64,000 nt of DNA, taken from the NCBI GenBank assembly GCA_021234155.1, contig JAJEKV010000281.1:62001-126000 (forward strand), written 5' to 3'. Source of the stretch: Isoetes taiwanensis. Taxonomy: Eukaryota > Streptophyta > Lycopodiopsida > Isoetales > Isoetaceae. The position numbers and the translations under genes are program-made. Of this stretch, positions 10,193 to 21,663 are shown in pieces (positions within the stretch are counted from its first letter, which is position 1; each line of letters opens with the position of its first letter). The notes beneath the pieces are model-generated. The model was not told the origin of the DNA and ran no database searches. It worked only from the letters and a program-made list of their open reading frames with translations.

Positions 10193-11575
10193 CTACTGAG
10201 CTCTAGTGGTGGCATGAACATTTGCCAGTGTGCGACCTTCCGCAGCCTGCATGAGTTTCAGAATACTTTGTCTCACTTTAGGCATGACGTGAGGCATGAG
10301 TTTGTCAAGATCAGGCGCGAAGTGAACTTTTTTGTCCTCCTCATGAGGGACTGTTTCCACAGCAAAAGCAGGTTGCGTGTCGTGAGGAATGATGGTCAAA
10401 GGGCGTGAAGCCCGTGTATGTCGTGAGACAAGACCAACCCAATTTGACTGCTGGACGAGAAGGTTGAGAGCCTGATAAATCTCCTCTTGAGCTTGTTGAT
10501 CCATAGGATTGGAGGTAGATGCAACTTGCTGAGGTCGCTGTTGTTGAGGCGGCCGTGGTGGCTTCCTCAAAACAGGTCGGGGGCCTTGTTTACCGTTGGC
10601 CACCCACAGTTGATAAGCCGTGAGGCGTACTGAAGCTGGTTGAGTTGAACCGGGGAGTTGGACTTGAACTTGAGGAAGTTGAGGACACGCCGTGGCATTC
10701 ATGACAATGATAACATTGAGCCTTTGAAGGATCAAAGGGAGGACGGTTGCCTTGTCCCCGTGGCTGCTGAGATTGCTGTGTTTGTTGATACTGCTGAGGT
10801 TGTTGAGTTTGATATTGCTGAGGTTGATATGACTGTTGTTGTTGAGGCATGGTCTGGACTTGAAAGACCATTTTAGTCCGGAAGGGTGTAGGATGAGAAC
10901 GAGTGCATTCTTCCGTGGCGTGATTGCACATATTGCATCGTTTACAATGAGGAGGTCCATTGGAGGAGTTGCATTCATTGGCCAGATGACCTTGATATTT
11001 ACAAATAGTACACCAGATCTGAGAGCGTTGTGGATTTGTTTGCTGAGGCTGAACAGAGTTCTGTGGAACCATGACGGAGGGCATGAAAGGAAGTTCCGTG
11101 AGAGCAACACCTCGAGAAGAAACATTGACCGAGTGATTGACTAATTCAATGGCCTGCTCCAAAGACTTGGGACGCAGGTATTCTGTCATGAGTCGAATGG
11201 CAGGAGGAAGACCCTGCAGAAACCAGACAAGAATCTGGCTTTGCGTGGGGTACTCCTGGAGTTTACTGACAAGAATGTGAAGACGGTCCGCAAAGTCCCG
11301 AGCTGACTCCGTGGGCTCTTGCTGAAGGTCATTGAGTTGCTTTAGGAGTAACTGATCATTGTCCGTGGTGCCATAATGAGACAGGAATGCTGTTTTCATT
11401 TCATGCCAACTCTGTTTCTAGTGACTTTTGTTGGCCATTAACCACTGATGAGGGGCGCCTCTGAGCGTGGTCGAAAAGATATGAAATTTGAGTTGTGGCT
11501 GTGCATGACCATTCAGAATGGCCAAGGCTTCAAATTCCTCCATGTGAGCTTGAGCACTCTGATCCAGAGTGTTTA
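10193..11575 (-). pseudogene. Ty3/gypsy gag, N-terminus missing
   Basis: The capsid-like region starts abruptly at about 11575 (EEFEALAIL, then FSTTLRGAPHQW) and is broken by TAG at 11418-11420. The next open stretch, 11399-10590, carries the typical gag pattern FLSHYG, ESARDFADRL and FLQGLPPAI. Two perfect CX2CX4HX4C zinc knuckles follow (CTICKYQGHLANEC and CKRCNMCNHATEEC), then a Gln-rich stretch and a third, disrupted knuckle near 10690-10710 where the frame shifts. The shifted frame continues to TAG at 10193-10195. Gag normally packages element RNA. The loss of the N-terminal part coincides with the junction to the direct repeat. Confidence 0.88.
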
Positions 11576-12230
11576 AACTGGTTATTTATGCTCTGCTCTA
11601 GTGTGGTGACACTTTCATATTGTCTTTGTACTTGAGTTTTCTCTACTTCCAAGACATTTAATCCTGCTGGAAAGGCATTCGTCACTGCCATGTCTTAATT
11701 TGCAGCTTTACTTGTTGTTGCTGCTATACAGTCTTGATTTGGGGAATGTTTACTTCTCAAACATTATGTATAATCCGTCCATACATTACTGCATTTACAA
11801 GAAAGCCTTTTGTTATATAGTTTGTCTAATAAATCATGGCATTGACATGCTGTTTGTTTGCTGCTAAACAGTATTTTTCTTCTAGCAATGATTATTCCCT
11901 TGCATGTGCTGTTTTATTTGGCCAGTGGGCTTTGTTCAGTTTTGGTCCAGATTTGATGACTCCAGGGGACCTTGTTTACATCTTATATTTGAAATACGGT
12001 CTTCGAGATCTTATGCATGTAACACTTTCTTGAAAGGCATTAGATTTTACATATTTGGCACAAGTTTGCATTTGTTACTTGTATAAAATATTGATAATTG
12101 GATAAAGGATAAAAGGATCAAAAGATTGTGTACCAGTCTTGAATGCTTTGATTCAAGTCTTTGGATTGATAATATAGTAGAGGGATTGACCGAAGCTGAT
12201 GCATGACCTAATACATAGGTCAAGCCGTGT
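11576..12230 (+). repeat. Right copy of the flanking direct repeat
   Basis: Positions 11659-12228 match 1-572. The extra bases 11576-11658 probably belong to the same unit, truncated by the window edge on the left. An exon-like frame after TTTTCTTCTAG (11886) encodes about 48 codons to TGA at about 12033, followed by a short AATAAAGG-like motif in the left copy and GATAAAGG here. The product was not recognised. The copy ends at a (GT)n(T)n tract, 12225-12260. Confidence 0.8.
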
Positions 12231-12571
12231 GTGTTTTTTTTTTTTTTTTTTTTTTTTTTTGTCGTCTTGGATCTGCGCTGCAGAGCCCAAACATCTATGT
12301 AAAATGCCGATTCTGCAAATGGGTATTGCATTAATTATTCGTTTTCTTGATCTGCTTTAGTTTTTGTCTTGATTGCAGAGCTTTGAAGGGCAGTCGTGAT
12401 ATTTGAATCAATTTGCAAGTTGTCGCAACGGCAAAGAAAAAAATCTTGTTTCTTTTCCATCCAATTTCAGGACCTTGATAAAACGAATGCCACAAGGTCA
12501 AGGTTGGTGAAACTATATAACTGCATGCAAACGAATAGAATAGAACGAAAGGATGTGAAAAGTGCCATAAC

Positions 12572-13078
12572 CTATAGACCTCCTCCATCATTTTGGTTGC
12601 ACTATCAGGCCCATTTGTTCCACACTGTGCATCAAACAACTTAAAGTGAGAAACTATTGTACGTAACCATAAACAATTGGCTAACTAAGTACTCACCATC
12701 AGAGAGTCCAACATGCCTGCAAAATTGTTCACAGATTCTAGTGATGAGTTCAATATAAAAAAGTGGTGATGTAGCCTTAGTAAAGAGTGACAAACAGAAG
12801 CTCACCTTTATCAACTACTGCCTCAAATTGCGCATCATCAAGAGCCGACATCTCTCGGACAAGCATCTAACGTTCTCATTAAGGATATTGGCAAGCAAGT
12901 TTTCAGCATGAATAAGAAAAGATGCATATCACAGGAGGGTAAATGCATGGAAAACATGATTTTTATGGATACATTTTAGCTGAGGGACATGTTTGTATTT
13001 GTTCTGCATTGCTTCAATAACAACTGTTGATATGTCAATATTCCAGACTTCGATATATCCATCATTGACCATATCCCC
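12572..13078 (-). pseudogene. METTL13-like SAM methyltransferase gene fragment (4 exons)
   Basis: Four consecutive exons are visible. Exon 1 is 13078-12973 (DMVNDGY, NIDISTVVIEAMQ), exon 2 is 12866-12806 (LVREMSALDDAQFEAVVDKG), exon 3 is 12716-12697 (MLDSLM) and exon 4 is 12624-12572 (CGTNGPDSATKMMEEVYR). Each has AG/GT borders and the phases agree. The order and motifs match the plant METTL13/eEF1A-lysine-methyltransferase-like family. NIDIS is the motif II acidic region and DAVVDKG-type sequence is motif IV/V. The preceding exon with the GCGNS SAM-binding motif was not found upstream. The following VLKPGG exon is at best degenerate (about 12470-12440). It is therefore a partial gene copy, probably captured or relic. 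Confidence 0.85.
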
Positions 13079-14303
13079 TAAGAGTATTGTATTCAAAATA
13101 ATAGAACAAACAGTCAATCCGCTAATACAAAAACATTAAATAAAAGTATAAGATAAAATCAAGTACCATAAGAGTCATCAAAAGTTCTAAAATAGTCACA
13201 ATTCAGGAGTAAAACTACAATAACATCCATTCTAGTGACTTTTGCCCAAGCCCCATGTTGAATAACTTTTTTGGAACAGATCAGTGTTCCAACAAAATTG
13301 TAGGTCATTGTGACATTCTGAAGAAAAACAAAAATGCTTCTGTCCGTGTCCATAAAAGAGAAAAATAATGACAGTCTGTCATAATTCACCACTGGCAATG
13401 CCTCCCTCCTGTGGTTCTGTGGCATATTGGAACTCTGTAAATCCGCAGAAAACTTCCAATTGCGACCATGAATGCTTCAGAAACCTTATAAATGTTTTAA
13501 AAAAATTAAAGCGATGGGACACATTCTCCATTGCCTGGATGAGATACTTTCCAGTTCCGTCCACTGCATTGCCTATGGTAGAAGAAACTATGTGCCAAGG
13601 TACCAATACAGAAAGCATGCCAAGAGGCTCGGTACCAACATAAGCATACAATTTACTGTTATCTTAAAGCTTTTCAAATTCTTTGTTAATCTAAAACGAA
13701 CGAAATTGCACCTGTTACCCCAGTTCCAGCCACATCAAGTTCCACATACTCCAAGTTTCGAAGATTTCCCAGAAACTCATATTCCTAAGATTGGCAAGTA
13801 AAGCTTGCCAAGTAATTGCTCTTAGACAGAGATTTGTAGACTTCTTGACATCTGGGCGCCTGATGCATTGCAAGCAGAAGAATATGGATCATGACATCAA
13901 ACATTTTGGAAGGACAAAAACACACATCTACTTAGGACAAACTTGCTACCTGATTCCACGAAGCCCAAAAGCTATCCAAATTTGTGATAGTAATAAAAAA
14001 TTCCTAGGCATTACCTTAGGCCCTTCCAGATAACACAACAAAAGCTCAAGATGTGTTTGCTATTAGGTCCATACCATAGGAATCTGCAAAACAGAGGCAC
14101 AAAAAGTAGTGAAGCTTCAAATTAGATTAGAATAACTCAGAAACACAGCAGCCCATCCACCATAAACCTGGATTTCTTCGCTCCCATTCTCTTAGAGAAT
14201 ATAGAGCATAGAATGAAAGAAACGTAAATCTATAGGAATATTTATAGCATAGAGATCGATTCAAAGTGGTACTTGCAAATATCTTGCACACCCAAAATCC
14301 ATA
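13079..14303. other. Non-coding stretch with one exon-like segment
   Basis: No complete gene is seen. On the minus strand, 13782-13710 reads as an exon-like stretch (EYEFLGNLRNLEYVELDV) ending at a possible GT donor. The frame around 13651-13379 is open but was not recognised. These pieces may belong to the same captured or relic region as the methyltransferase fragment. Confidence 0.4.
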
Positions 14304-14344
14304 TCTCTAATATATAATTATAATAGGAAGGAAGGAAGGAAGGT
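14304..14344 (+). mobile_element. Possible Helitron 5' terminus
   Basis: The sequence A|TCTCTAATATATAATTATAA followed by a (GGAA)n run resembles plant Helitron 5' ends, which begin with TC after a host A and continue with short TA-rich words. If correct, it could pair with the Helitron 3' end at 28955 on the same strand, defining a non-autonomous element of about 14.6 kb. The pairing is inferred from orientation and position only. Confidence 0.35.
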
Positions 14345-14398
14345 ATTCTATAATGTTCTATAATTGGACATTAAAATAATATTCCAATGGTGCGTGTA

Positions 14399-14900
14399 AT
14401 GCTGTTCTATATTTAGAATTGACTACGTGTAAGCACCAAAATATTTTCGACGAGTGTAGGTGTTTCTGGAAGATCCCGATTCTTCTAGAGGAGGCGTCTG
14501 GTTTCTTCTAGAGACTTCTGCCACAGATTCTTCTGGAGGGATGTAGAGTTTTCTTTGTTTTTATATAAAGAGGAGCAGCAGACGTTTGTCCAAATAAAGC
14601 TGAAGTTGGATGCGTCATTGGTTAGTAGCTGGGCGAATTATAAGAAGCTAAGGTTATTCTAGAAAGGGCTTCGGCAGGACTGGAAGGAATAAAAGCTTTA
14701 AGCTTTGCTGGTCTGCTGCGGAAAAGCAAGGCTTGCAGTACTCCTATTCTGCTCAATAGCGGTGAATCGATTCGGAAGGAGTAGCGGATTCTTGGAAGGA
14801 TAAGCTTGCCCGGAAAGCCTATTTGCTTGGAAAGCCTATTCTTATGGACAATTATCACTGAGTTCGAACTCAGATTGGACGATTAGCGCTGGCAGAGTTT
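14399..14900 (+). repeat. LTR-like promoter segment, possible solo LTR
   Basis: The segment has a TATA box (TATATAAAG, 14562-14570) followed about 25 bp later by AATAAAG (14593-14599). Upstream are repeated TTCTTCTAGAG words (14480-14540) and downstream an imperfect repeat (CTTGGAAAGCCTATT). This arrangement resembles the U3-R-U5 of a small plant LTR. No internal domain or target duplication was found, so an ordinary promoter remnant is possible. Confidence 0.35.
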
Positions 14901-15896
14901 GAAGCAGACGGCTGACATATGCACAGATGATGAAACGTGTTGAATAGCTTAGACATGAGATAGAGTGTGATTGCCATCAACTAGGGGTATACCACTCGAT
15001 GGGGCAGGGCAATTTCAAAGGATTATTTCCAAATTCATGTTGCTGTGATTTCGCTTCATCTACCTCGAAGCTTTGAAACTTCGCCCCTTCCTAGTCCTGT
15101 CAATAATACGTTGCTTAAAGGGTAGTTTCTGGTGTTTATTTTTGTTGGTGTCCACTTTCCTAAGCGCCATTTCTTTCGGATATTTTTGGAAGGCCCTAGT
15201 TGGGATGCAAGCTGCATTACCATGACACAATATAGGTAATTAATCTGGTCTTTGAAATTTAACTATAGATGAAGTTGTGTTGAAGAAAATATGATATTTT
15301 GTAATCTTCTATCAAAGGGAAGAATCAAAGACAGTCTCCAAATTATCTAGCACAGAATATAATGATAGACAATAAATATATAATTACAACTGACAATGGG
15401 CTCTGTTCTGATCAATCATCTCCATTGGAAAAAGAAAATAGATAGAGGTGTTCCCATGATCATGGAAAGGTATAGCAGTTGTAGATTTTGCAAATGGCCT
15501 TCTGCATGTGCAGTGGCAATCTTTGATCTGCAGATGCTACTATGAAATGCTATTAATTAAAGACGTGGAAAGAATTATCTGCTTATTACTTTATATTTCT
15601 GCGCAGTAGACACTATGGGTCATCAATGAGCTTGAATGACCTGAAGGACTTCCATTGACGTCGAATAGGATATGCATAGCGATGCGGTTTCACAGACGGG
15701 GCCACAAAATCTTTATCTCTATTCCTGTACCAGTTACTTAGAGCTTTTTTTTAAGAAATCCATATCAGTGGTGAAATAGAATGGAATTCGTGGAGCTATA
15801 TTGCAAAAAAAAAGGGTGTTTAATATTTTGACTATGGCGGAAGAAGGAAGGTTCAGCTATACTACAGGTTTCGAGAAATTGCTTATCGATCGATCT

Positions 15897-15962
15897 TTAA
15901 GCTGGATTTGTTATGCAGTCGCCTTCTTTTAAGCTAGATTTGTTATGCAACCGCCTTTTTTT
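15897..15962 (+). repeat. Two-copy tandem repeat (~33 bp)
   Basis: The unit AAGCTGGATTTGTTATGCAG plus a CCGCCTT-type tail occurs twice in tandem with a few substitutions. Confidence 0.7.
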
Positions 15963-16358
15963 TCCAATCTGCACCGCTGACAATTGCTCCTCTCAATCTA
16001 ACATGCTGTTGAAAACTTATTTATTGTCTCCTGAACAGGTTTATATTGAAACCCTTATAAACATGGTTTTCCTTAATAGATGGACTCCACTGGGCACGCA
16101 ACATTAAACCCCACCTATATCAGGTGGACTTCAAGAGTTCCATGTTGTTACAATTTGCCATCAGAATCTTGTACAACATCTCCTGATACGTGGTCGAGCT
16201 GAGCTCGTTGTTCTGCAACTTATGTTTGAATTTAGTGCAGTTCATGAAGGTTCTTTTGTAGAAGAGAGTAAGTTTAGAGATAACAAGGCCCCATACTATT
16301 TATCCTCAACATAGCCCTTTTCCTTTGGAGCAAAGGAAATGCAGTTTATGGTGGAAGA

Positions 16359-16486
16359 CTTTATGTTATAGGTGATACATGATCTTCGTTACAAAATGAA
16401 ACTATGTGGGATGGGATTCAAACTTTATGCTATAGGTGATACATGATCTTCGTTAGGAAATGAAACTATGTGGGAAGTGGAATCCC
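16359..16486 (+). repeat. 64-bp tandem duplication
   Basis: Copies at 16359-16422 and 16423-16486 share CTTTATG(T/C)TATAGGTGATA and the following 35 bases with few changes. The second copy ends in GAAGTGGAATCC rather than GATGGGATTCAA. Confidence 0.85.
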
Positions 16487-18363
16487 ATGAAAAACGAAAA
16501 CTTCTTGAAAGTTTATAATCTGGAAACAATTAATTGTCACCGTATGAATAAAGCTTAACCATAGAGAAGCAGGAGACATAGTGACACAATTTCTTAGAGC
16601 GCCATTGAAACAATACCATGTAAAATCGAAGCCCAGGTCAGTGATAAATTTATAAGGTATTGTGTTGTAACTAAAAGTGACATACTAATCTAGAGGTTTG
16701 CTGTTATATTACTTTGCTGTTGAGAACACCTTATAATACGTGGAGTTGTATTCATTTGTAATACACCCTTTTTATACATTTGTAATCATTTAAAGCCATG
16801 TTTTTTTTTTTTTTTTATTTAATGTAAAGATGTGCATTATGTTGCATGATGTGGTCTAATGATGGACGAGGCAAAAATATGATGGCTATAGACCGTAATA
16901 GGTGGCCATAGGCCATAACAGGTGAGTGAAGAAATTTAAACTTTTGGAATCTTAAAGTTGCCAAGATGTGTGGCATAAGCATGGGGTAATGTACCTAAAT
17001 TGCAATGGAAGAACTCTATAACTATGTGGAAACACTCACAATGGTCTTGTAAAATAGACCATGGCAGATGATTGTAGAAACTTGGATTTGATGGCAGTGA
17101 CAACGTTGCCAAGATATTGTCATACTGGAGAAAGCATGAAGGTAACATCATCTGAATTACGAGGGAAGTATTATGTTTTAATGGCTCGGTTGAAAGTGAC
17201 ATGCTTTGCATATCTACATTGCATCCAAAAGATAACGCTTATTACCATTTAGATATAGGGTTTTCAACATGGCTATTTGTAGAACCAAATATGTATCTGT
17301 ACAAGATGAAAATGTACAAGGATGAAAACGTACAAGTCTCCAATCGAAAAAGGGCATGATTTAGACTGTTCTAAAACCTAATGGTTAAGGCAGGGATAGC
17401 ATGGGCATGTCCCATGATTATAAAAGATCACGAAAACTGCCGGAATGCATGCAGCTTTACATATTGCAAGTAGGCTTTGCGAATTTGCATTGTTGCTTTG
17501 CTTTTTTAGTCGCGTTCATGTGCGGACCTCCTTGGCTATGGCTTGTAAGAAAGTAGATCTCGATTTATCCACAAGGAAAAGAGGTGGAAAAGAGACGGCC
17601 AGATCTGTAGAGAAGAAGAATACAATCCAATTTCATAAATCTATGGTATCTCCTGATGTGATAGTTGATCTTGATCTGGTGTTTATGCAAAATATATAAG
17701 TAGCCAAATCGGTGGAAAAATTTGCAGATCAGGCTTGCACTGCACATTATTGCACAACTCAAGGTATGCAAAAAGACCATGTGGAGAAAGAAAAGAGTGT
17801 CAAATATGCTTGCCACTCCCAAGTACAAATCGTGATGATGCTATGAGCATAGCAAATTCGACCCATTCAGGTAATTATTTATCTTATGGATCGCATAAAA
17901 ACTGGATATTAGTAGGTCAGCCTGCAATAGGTACAGATGGAAGCCATATGCATCTTTGTATTTCAGTACATTGCATAATTCTGAATACAGGTTGGAATAA
18001 ATGCTTTTAGACTAAAATAATGAGATCTGTGGCAAATTATGTGGTAAAATGCAGTATGCAATGAGGTGCAAGCATCCCATACGAAGGCAGCTGTGCAAGG
18101 TGATGTTACAAAGCCTGGATTTAAGCAGGACAATAGCAATATGAAGATGAGCAGTCAAAGAGCAAAATGTTACAGATGATGGCATTAATGCAAACACAAA
18201 AGGCGCCTCTCAGGTCCGAATGGTTTTCTATCAGTGCATTACTCTTTACTAGATCAACTTGTGCATTTTGCATTGCCTTTATGAAATAAAAGGCTAGGTG
18301 TACCTCTGGTAGATCCGCTTCTAGTTGCTTATCAGCTTAACATAATGAAGGTTTGCATAATGA

Positions 18364-18435
18364 GCTACTATAATGAGCTACGGTTTGTGCATTTGCTACT
18401 AGTTGCTACTATAATGAGCTACGGTTTGTGCATTT
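18364..18435 (+). repeat. 40-bp tandem duplication
   Basis: The unit starting GCTACTATAATGAGCTACGG is repeated at a 40-bp period (18364 and 18404). The second copy is complete only for its first 32 bases. Confidence 0.85.
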
Positions 18436-19027
18436 GTGACCTATGTATCTGAAAAAGTATTTACAGGGGATAACCTATATTTAAGGGAAGGTGCCAGCAA
18501 ATCTATTCCCCCAGGTGTTTGCATTCCAATGGCATCTCAAGCTATGGGCAATCCAGCACCTACTACTCAGGTTGGACGCATAGATAATTTTATTTAAGTA
18601 TCTTGCTTGCTTAGAATTTGTTGCCCTTTATGATTATGCTAGTAGATGATTGCTGTTGTTTGAGATTCAATATGATTCCAGACTATGTGCTGGCTTGAAG
18701 ATGTAATAAAGGGATGCAGTAAGCATATTTCCAGATCTAGTTTTATTCTATTATTTATTTGGTAGATCTTTTATGCTTAATGATAAACCTAGTGGATCTA
18801 GTGAGTTTGAGGCATTTGCAGATCTTAGTTGTGGAATGCATAGGTCCCTATGAACTTAAATCTTAAGGGAAATTTTTATGTTTGATCTGACCAGTGTAAA
18901 TAGTATGCAACTGTCTATGTTCAGGCCTTATTTATGATTACACGCTTGACCTCTACACTGTTCTCATAGGCTAGGATCTGAGAGCTACTGGTTATGAAGC
19001 AAGAACTTTGAGGGAGAGAGGACTGAC

Positions 19028-19406
19028 CAGGATGGTAAGAAAGCTTTGCCATGATATTCTTTCTGGGAGAATTTGAAGCGAGTGCCATTGGGATCTGATG
19101 GCTACTCAAACACTGCAATAGTCTTCTAGCACCTGGAAGGGCTTTGGCTAAATACCATCTGTGACAATACAGCAGACTACCTGAGCAGAACGCAGAAATT
19201 GCCATTTAGAATCTTCTAGGTTTCTTCACCTTGTGTCCAGCACTGCTTCTACTTCTGATAGATACTCTTCTGATGTACATGGCAGAGCATATTCCTTAAC
19301 TGCAAGTGCAGCTGCTTCCAATGGACGCATTCCAACACGTTTATGAAGACTCCTTCCATCATCCCAATGGCAGCCATATCTCTGCATGCTTCTTCCACGA
19401 CAAACT
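19028..19406 (-). pseudogene. Riboflavin kinase/FMN phosphatase HAD-domain fragment (2 exons)
   Basis: Exon 1 (19406-19230) encodes GRSLHKRVGMRPLEAAALAV and then ALPCTSEEYLSEVEAVLDTR. Exon 2 (19158-19028) encodes KALPGARRLLQCL and PMALASNSPRKNIMAKLSYHPG. Donor GTGAAG, acceptor GTCACAG and donor GTCAGT fit plant introns, and the codon is completed across the junction (AG+A). The order matches the N-terminal HAD hydrolase domain of plant bifunctional riboflavin kinase/FMN hydrolase. ASNSPR is the motif II Ser region. The first exon with the DLDGTL nucleophile and the later D-x-x-x-D and kinase exons were not found nearby. It is a partial copy. Confidence 0.85.
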
Positions 19407-19639
19407 CTAGAAGTAAGGTGTGTCAGTTGCCAAGAAAATGGACTATAATTAATATATAATTTAGCAGAACTTGGGCATCCATGACATTGTGGAAATGAAA
19501 TACACAAATGTCATATTCGGGAGCTAGTAGTCTGACGTTCTTAGCATGTTTGCTTACTCGAGTTATATTTGTTTGATGAGTGCGGACATATGGAGCATGA
19601 ACTATTTCAGCTGATATCCTAAAAAAAGGCATCATTCAA

Positions 19640-20116
19640 GGTTGTTGTGTTCAATTCACCATGTGGAAACAAAGAGGATGTTAGACACACGGAAAGTTAT
19701 ATTCTCGGATTTTTAGATTATAATGATCTTAAAATTGAAAAAACCCAATTTTCCGCCCCTAAAAAACGTAGACAAAAGCAAAATTACGATTGCAAAACCA
19801 CGAAAGTGACTAACCAGATCCAAAAAAGTGCCATCCAGTCCGTAATGACATGAGAAATTGTGGAAGTGGGAGGAGAGGAACCACCATCTACCATGCCGCC
19901 TCGGGAGCAGAGGAGAAAGTGATGGCGCAATGAGGGCCATAATCCTCCTACCGTTGTGGTCAAATTGATATAGAGTCCAAAAAAATTAACTCCGATTAAA
20001 CCACTTGGTTCGCCACCATGGTACAGCCAGACCGAGGCAAAGCTTAAAATCTTCTGAGAATCGCCAAGGCCATGCCATGAAGCCGGGATAGCCAAGTTCG
20101 TAAAAAAAGGAACAAG
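19640..20116. other. No gene recognised; possible former 5' region
   Basis: On the minus strand this region contains a start-like ACCATGGTGGC (around 20020) but the frame is soon closed. It lies upstream of the FMN-phosphatase fragment and could be its former first exon and leader, though no homology supports that. Confidence 0.3.
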
Positions 20117-20409
20117 AGAACACAATGTGCTAGGGTTAATGCCGAAAAGCTCTTCTACAGAGCTTCAAAGGAGGCTTGAAAAAGAAAAGGAAGTTACTCC
20201 GTGACCCTTTCCATCTCCGTGCCCATTTTTGGCAGATTTTCTAATTTCCCTGGCCTTAGATTTGCAAAAGCCAAGATCTGATGGTGCAAAATAAGGCACA
20301 TCAGATTTTGATGACATGGAAATTACACGTGGATAGGCTAGAATTGCAAGAAAGGCTGTAGGCCTGGTAGGGTTGGTGTGCTATATAAAAAAAAAAAAAA
20401 AAAAAAAAA
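20117..20409 (+). repeat. Dispersed poly(A)-ended repeat, copy 1
   Basis: It matches 32659-32985 at high identity, starting at AGAACACAATGTGCTAGGG and ending in GTGTGCTA followed by an A-run. It contains a G-box-like core (TACACGTGGATAG). The poly(A) end suggests a retroposed sequence in plus orientation. Read on the minus strand it also looks like a promoter with CACGTG. A divergent third copy may exist at about 21935-22015. Confidence 0.75.
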
Positions 20410-21323
20410 GCGTAAGCGCAGGGGTTGGGAAGAAGGCTAGGATTTCAATGTGCTGTTTTGGTATTCTTGAAAAAACACATTAAAGAGGTGAACAAAATCA
20501 TATAAACAATGGTAATAATGATAAGGTTTATGAGTATTTTCTAGTTTTAACCGTGCAAAAAAGACAAGTCCCTTTTGCACTCTTGAATTCCACGTCTATC
20601 TGTTTCTACATATTTTTTTTTTTTCCATAATACTAAGACTGTGTGCAATGACAAGATCAAATCTGCTTTATAGATAGACAACATAGCCAATATGTTCAAT
20701 ATTGCATTAATAATTTGTCTCAAATTACAAAATTGGCAGACTTACAAATTCAAGGGCACATTAATCAATCTCTGTGAACAAGAGGTCAGACAGTAGGAAC
20801 TAAAAGGTATTTTATTTGCCAATGCCTTCTCGTTTGCACGTTTAATCTGAGAAAGGAAAGAAACAACCTGCAAGAGAAGGTTATTGAACAGAACTGCTAA
20901 ATGTTGCCATGGACCTGATCAGATCAATGCAAACATAATTGATAGCATCTGGACTGTAAACTTGCACATGCCAGAGTTGGAGATGGTTGGAATTGGATTT
21001 GCGCCGCATGCTGGATCACAGCAGAGAGAAGGAATTTTCCTCAGATCTTCTCAAAGACAAGGACAAAAAACATGGCCAAAATACAACCCTTCATGTACAA
21101 AACCATGTTCACTTATCAAGCGTCCAGAAGAGGCACTTATACAAATTTTGCAAGAGTGGAGGTCAGCAAAACAATATGGTATCAAAAACAAGTGAATATT
21201 TCTGGCAGTCCTATAATTCATCTGGATACAGATCATTGTCAAATTTCTTTGAAGGATGCTTTCCACTTTGATATTGGTGGCTTCCATTGTTACTTGAAAA
21301 ATAAAGAGCAGTAGTAATCTCAC

Positions 21324-21663
21324 CGAATGTCTGCCTTGAGGTTCCTTTTCTCTTGCTCATCATAAGCATCAGTTTTTGACGTCCTATTGCAGTTGATATT
21401 CTCAAGGAACCTGCAGAAACCAAGCACTAAGAATTGATCTATGTTGAAAACACATTATCAAAACGTGGGCTTGCATAATTTTTTTTTCTCACAGTTTTTC
21501 TTCTTGCTTTTCAGTTTAGCAAAGGCCGAAAAGGCCTTTGATGCTTGATTCTTGAGATCCCACCGAAATTTTTATGCAAAAAATATGAAAGACGCTTAGA
21601 ATTCTCACCTCGGATGCCGACCTCGTCTTCCAAAACAGAAATAAACCTGCTTAACTGCTCCAT
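21324..21663 (-). pseudogene. Candidate 5' end of an unidentified gene (2 exons)
   Basis: An ATG at 21663 opens exon 1 (21663-21609), encoding MEQLSRFISVLEDEVGIR and ending at a GTGAGA donor. Exon 2 (21410-21324) begins after TTTCTGCAG and ends at another GTGAGA donor, and the frame stays open across both. Upstream on the minus strand is a promoter-like region with CACGTGTC. No family was recognised and no further convincing exon was found. Confidence 0.4.

Larger units (their letters stand above)
573..11575 (-). mobile_element. Truncated, decayed Ty3/gypsy retrotransposon
   Basis: Order on the minus strand is gag, protease, RT, RNase H, integrase, extra ORF3, polypurine tract and 3' LTR. 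This is the Ty3/gypsy order, with integrase after RNase H. Integrase has no visible chromodomain, so a non-chromovirus lineage such as Athila/Tat is likely. The element is cut at about 11575 within gag, so the 5' LTR, primer-binding site and gag N-terminus are absent. Several one-base frameshifts and six in-frame TAG codons show it is inactive. The internal region is long because of ORF3 and a nested 778-bp insertion. The same 570-bp sequence flanks both ends, but these repeats are not its LTRs, because the real 3' LTR start is identifiable at 1401. Confidence 0.9.
14901..18470. other. Stretch without recognisable genes
   Basis: No frame longer than about 90 codons and no known domain were seen on either strand. 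The stretch contains A- and T-runs, three tandem duplications listed separately, and AT-rich intron-like sequence. Confidence 0.6.

Noticed and set aside
1-12230. The 570-bp flanking repeats as the LTRs of the gypsy element
   Set aside because: The 3' LTR start (TGTTAG after a polypurine tract) is clearly at 1401, and gag is truncated directly at the right repeat without a primer-binding site.
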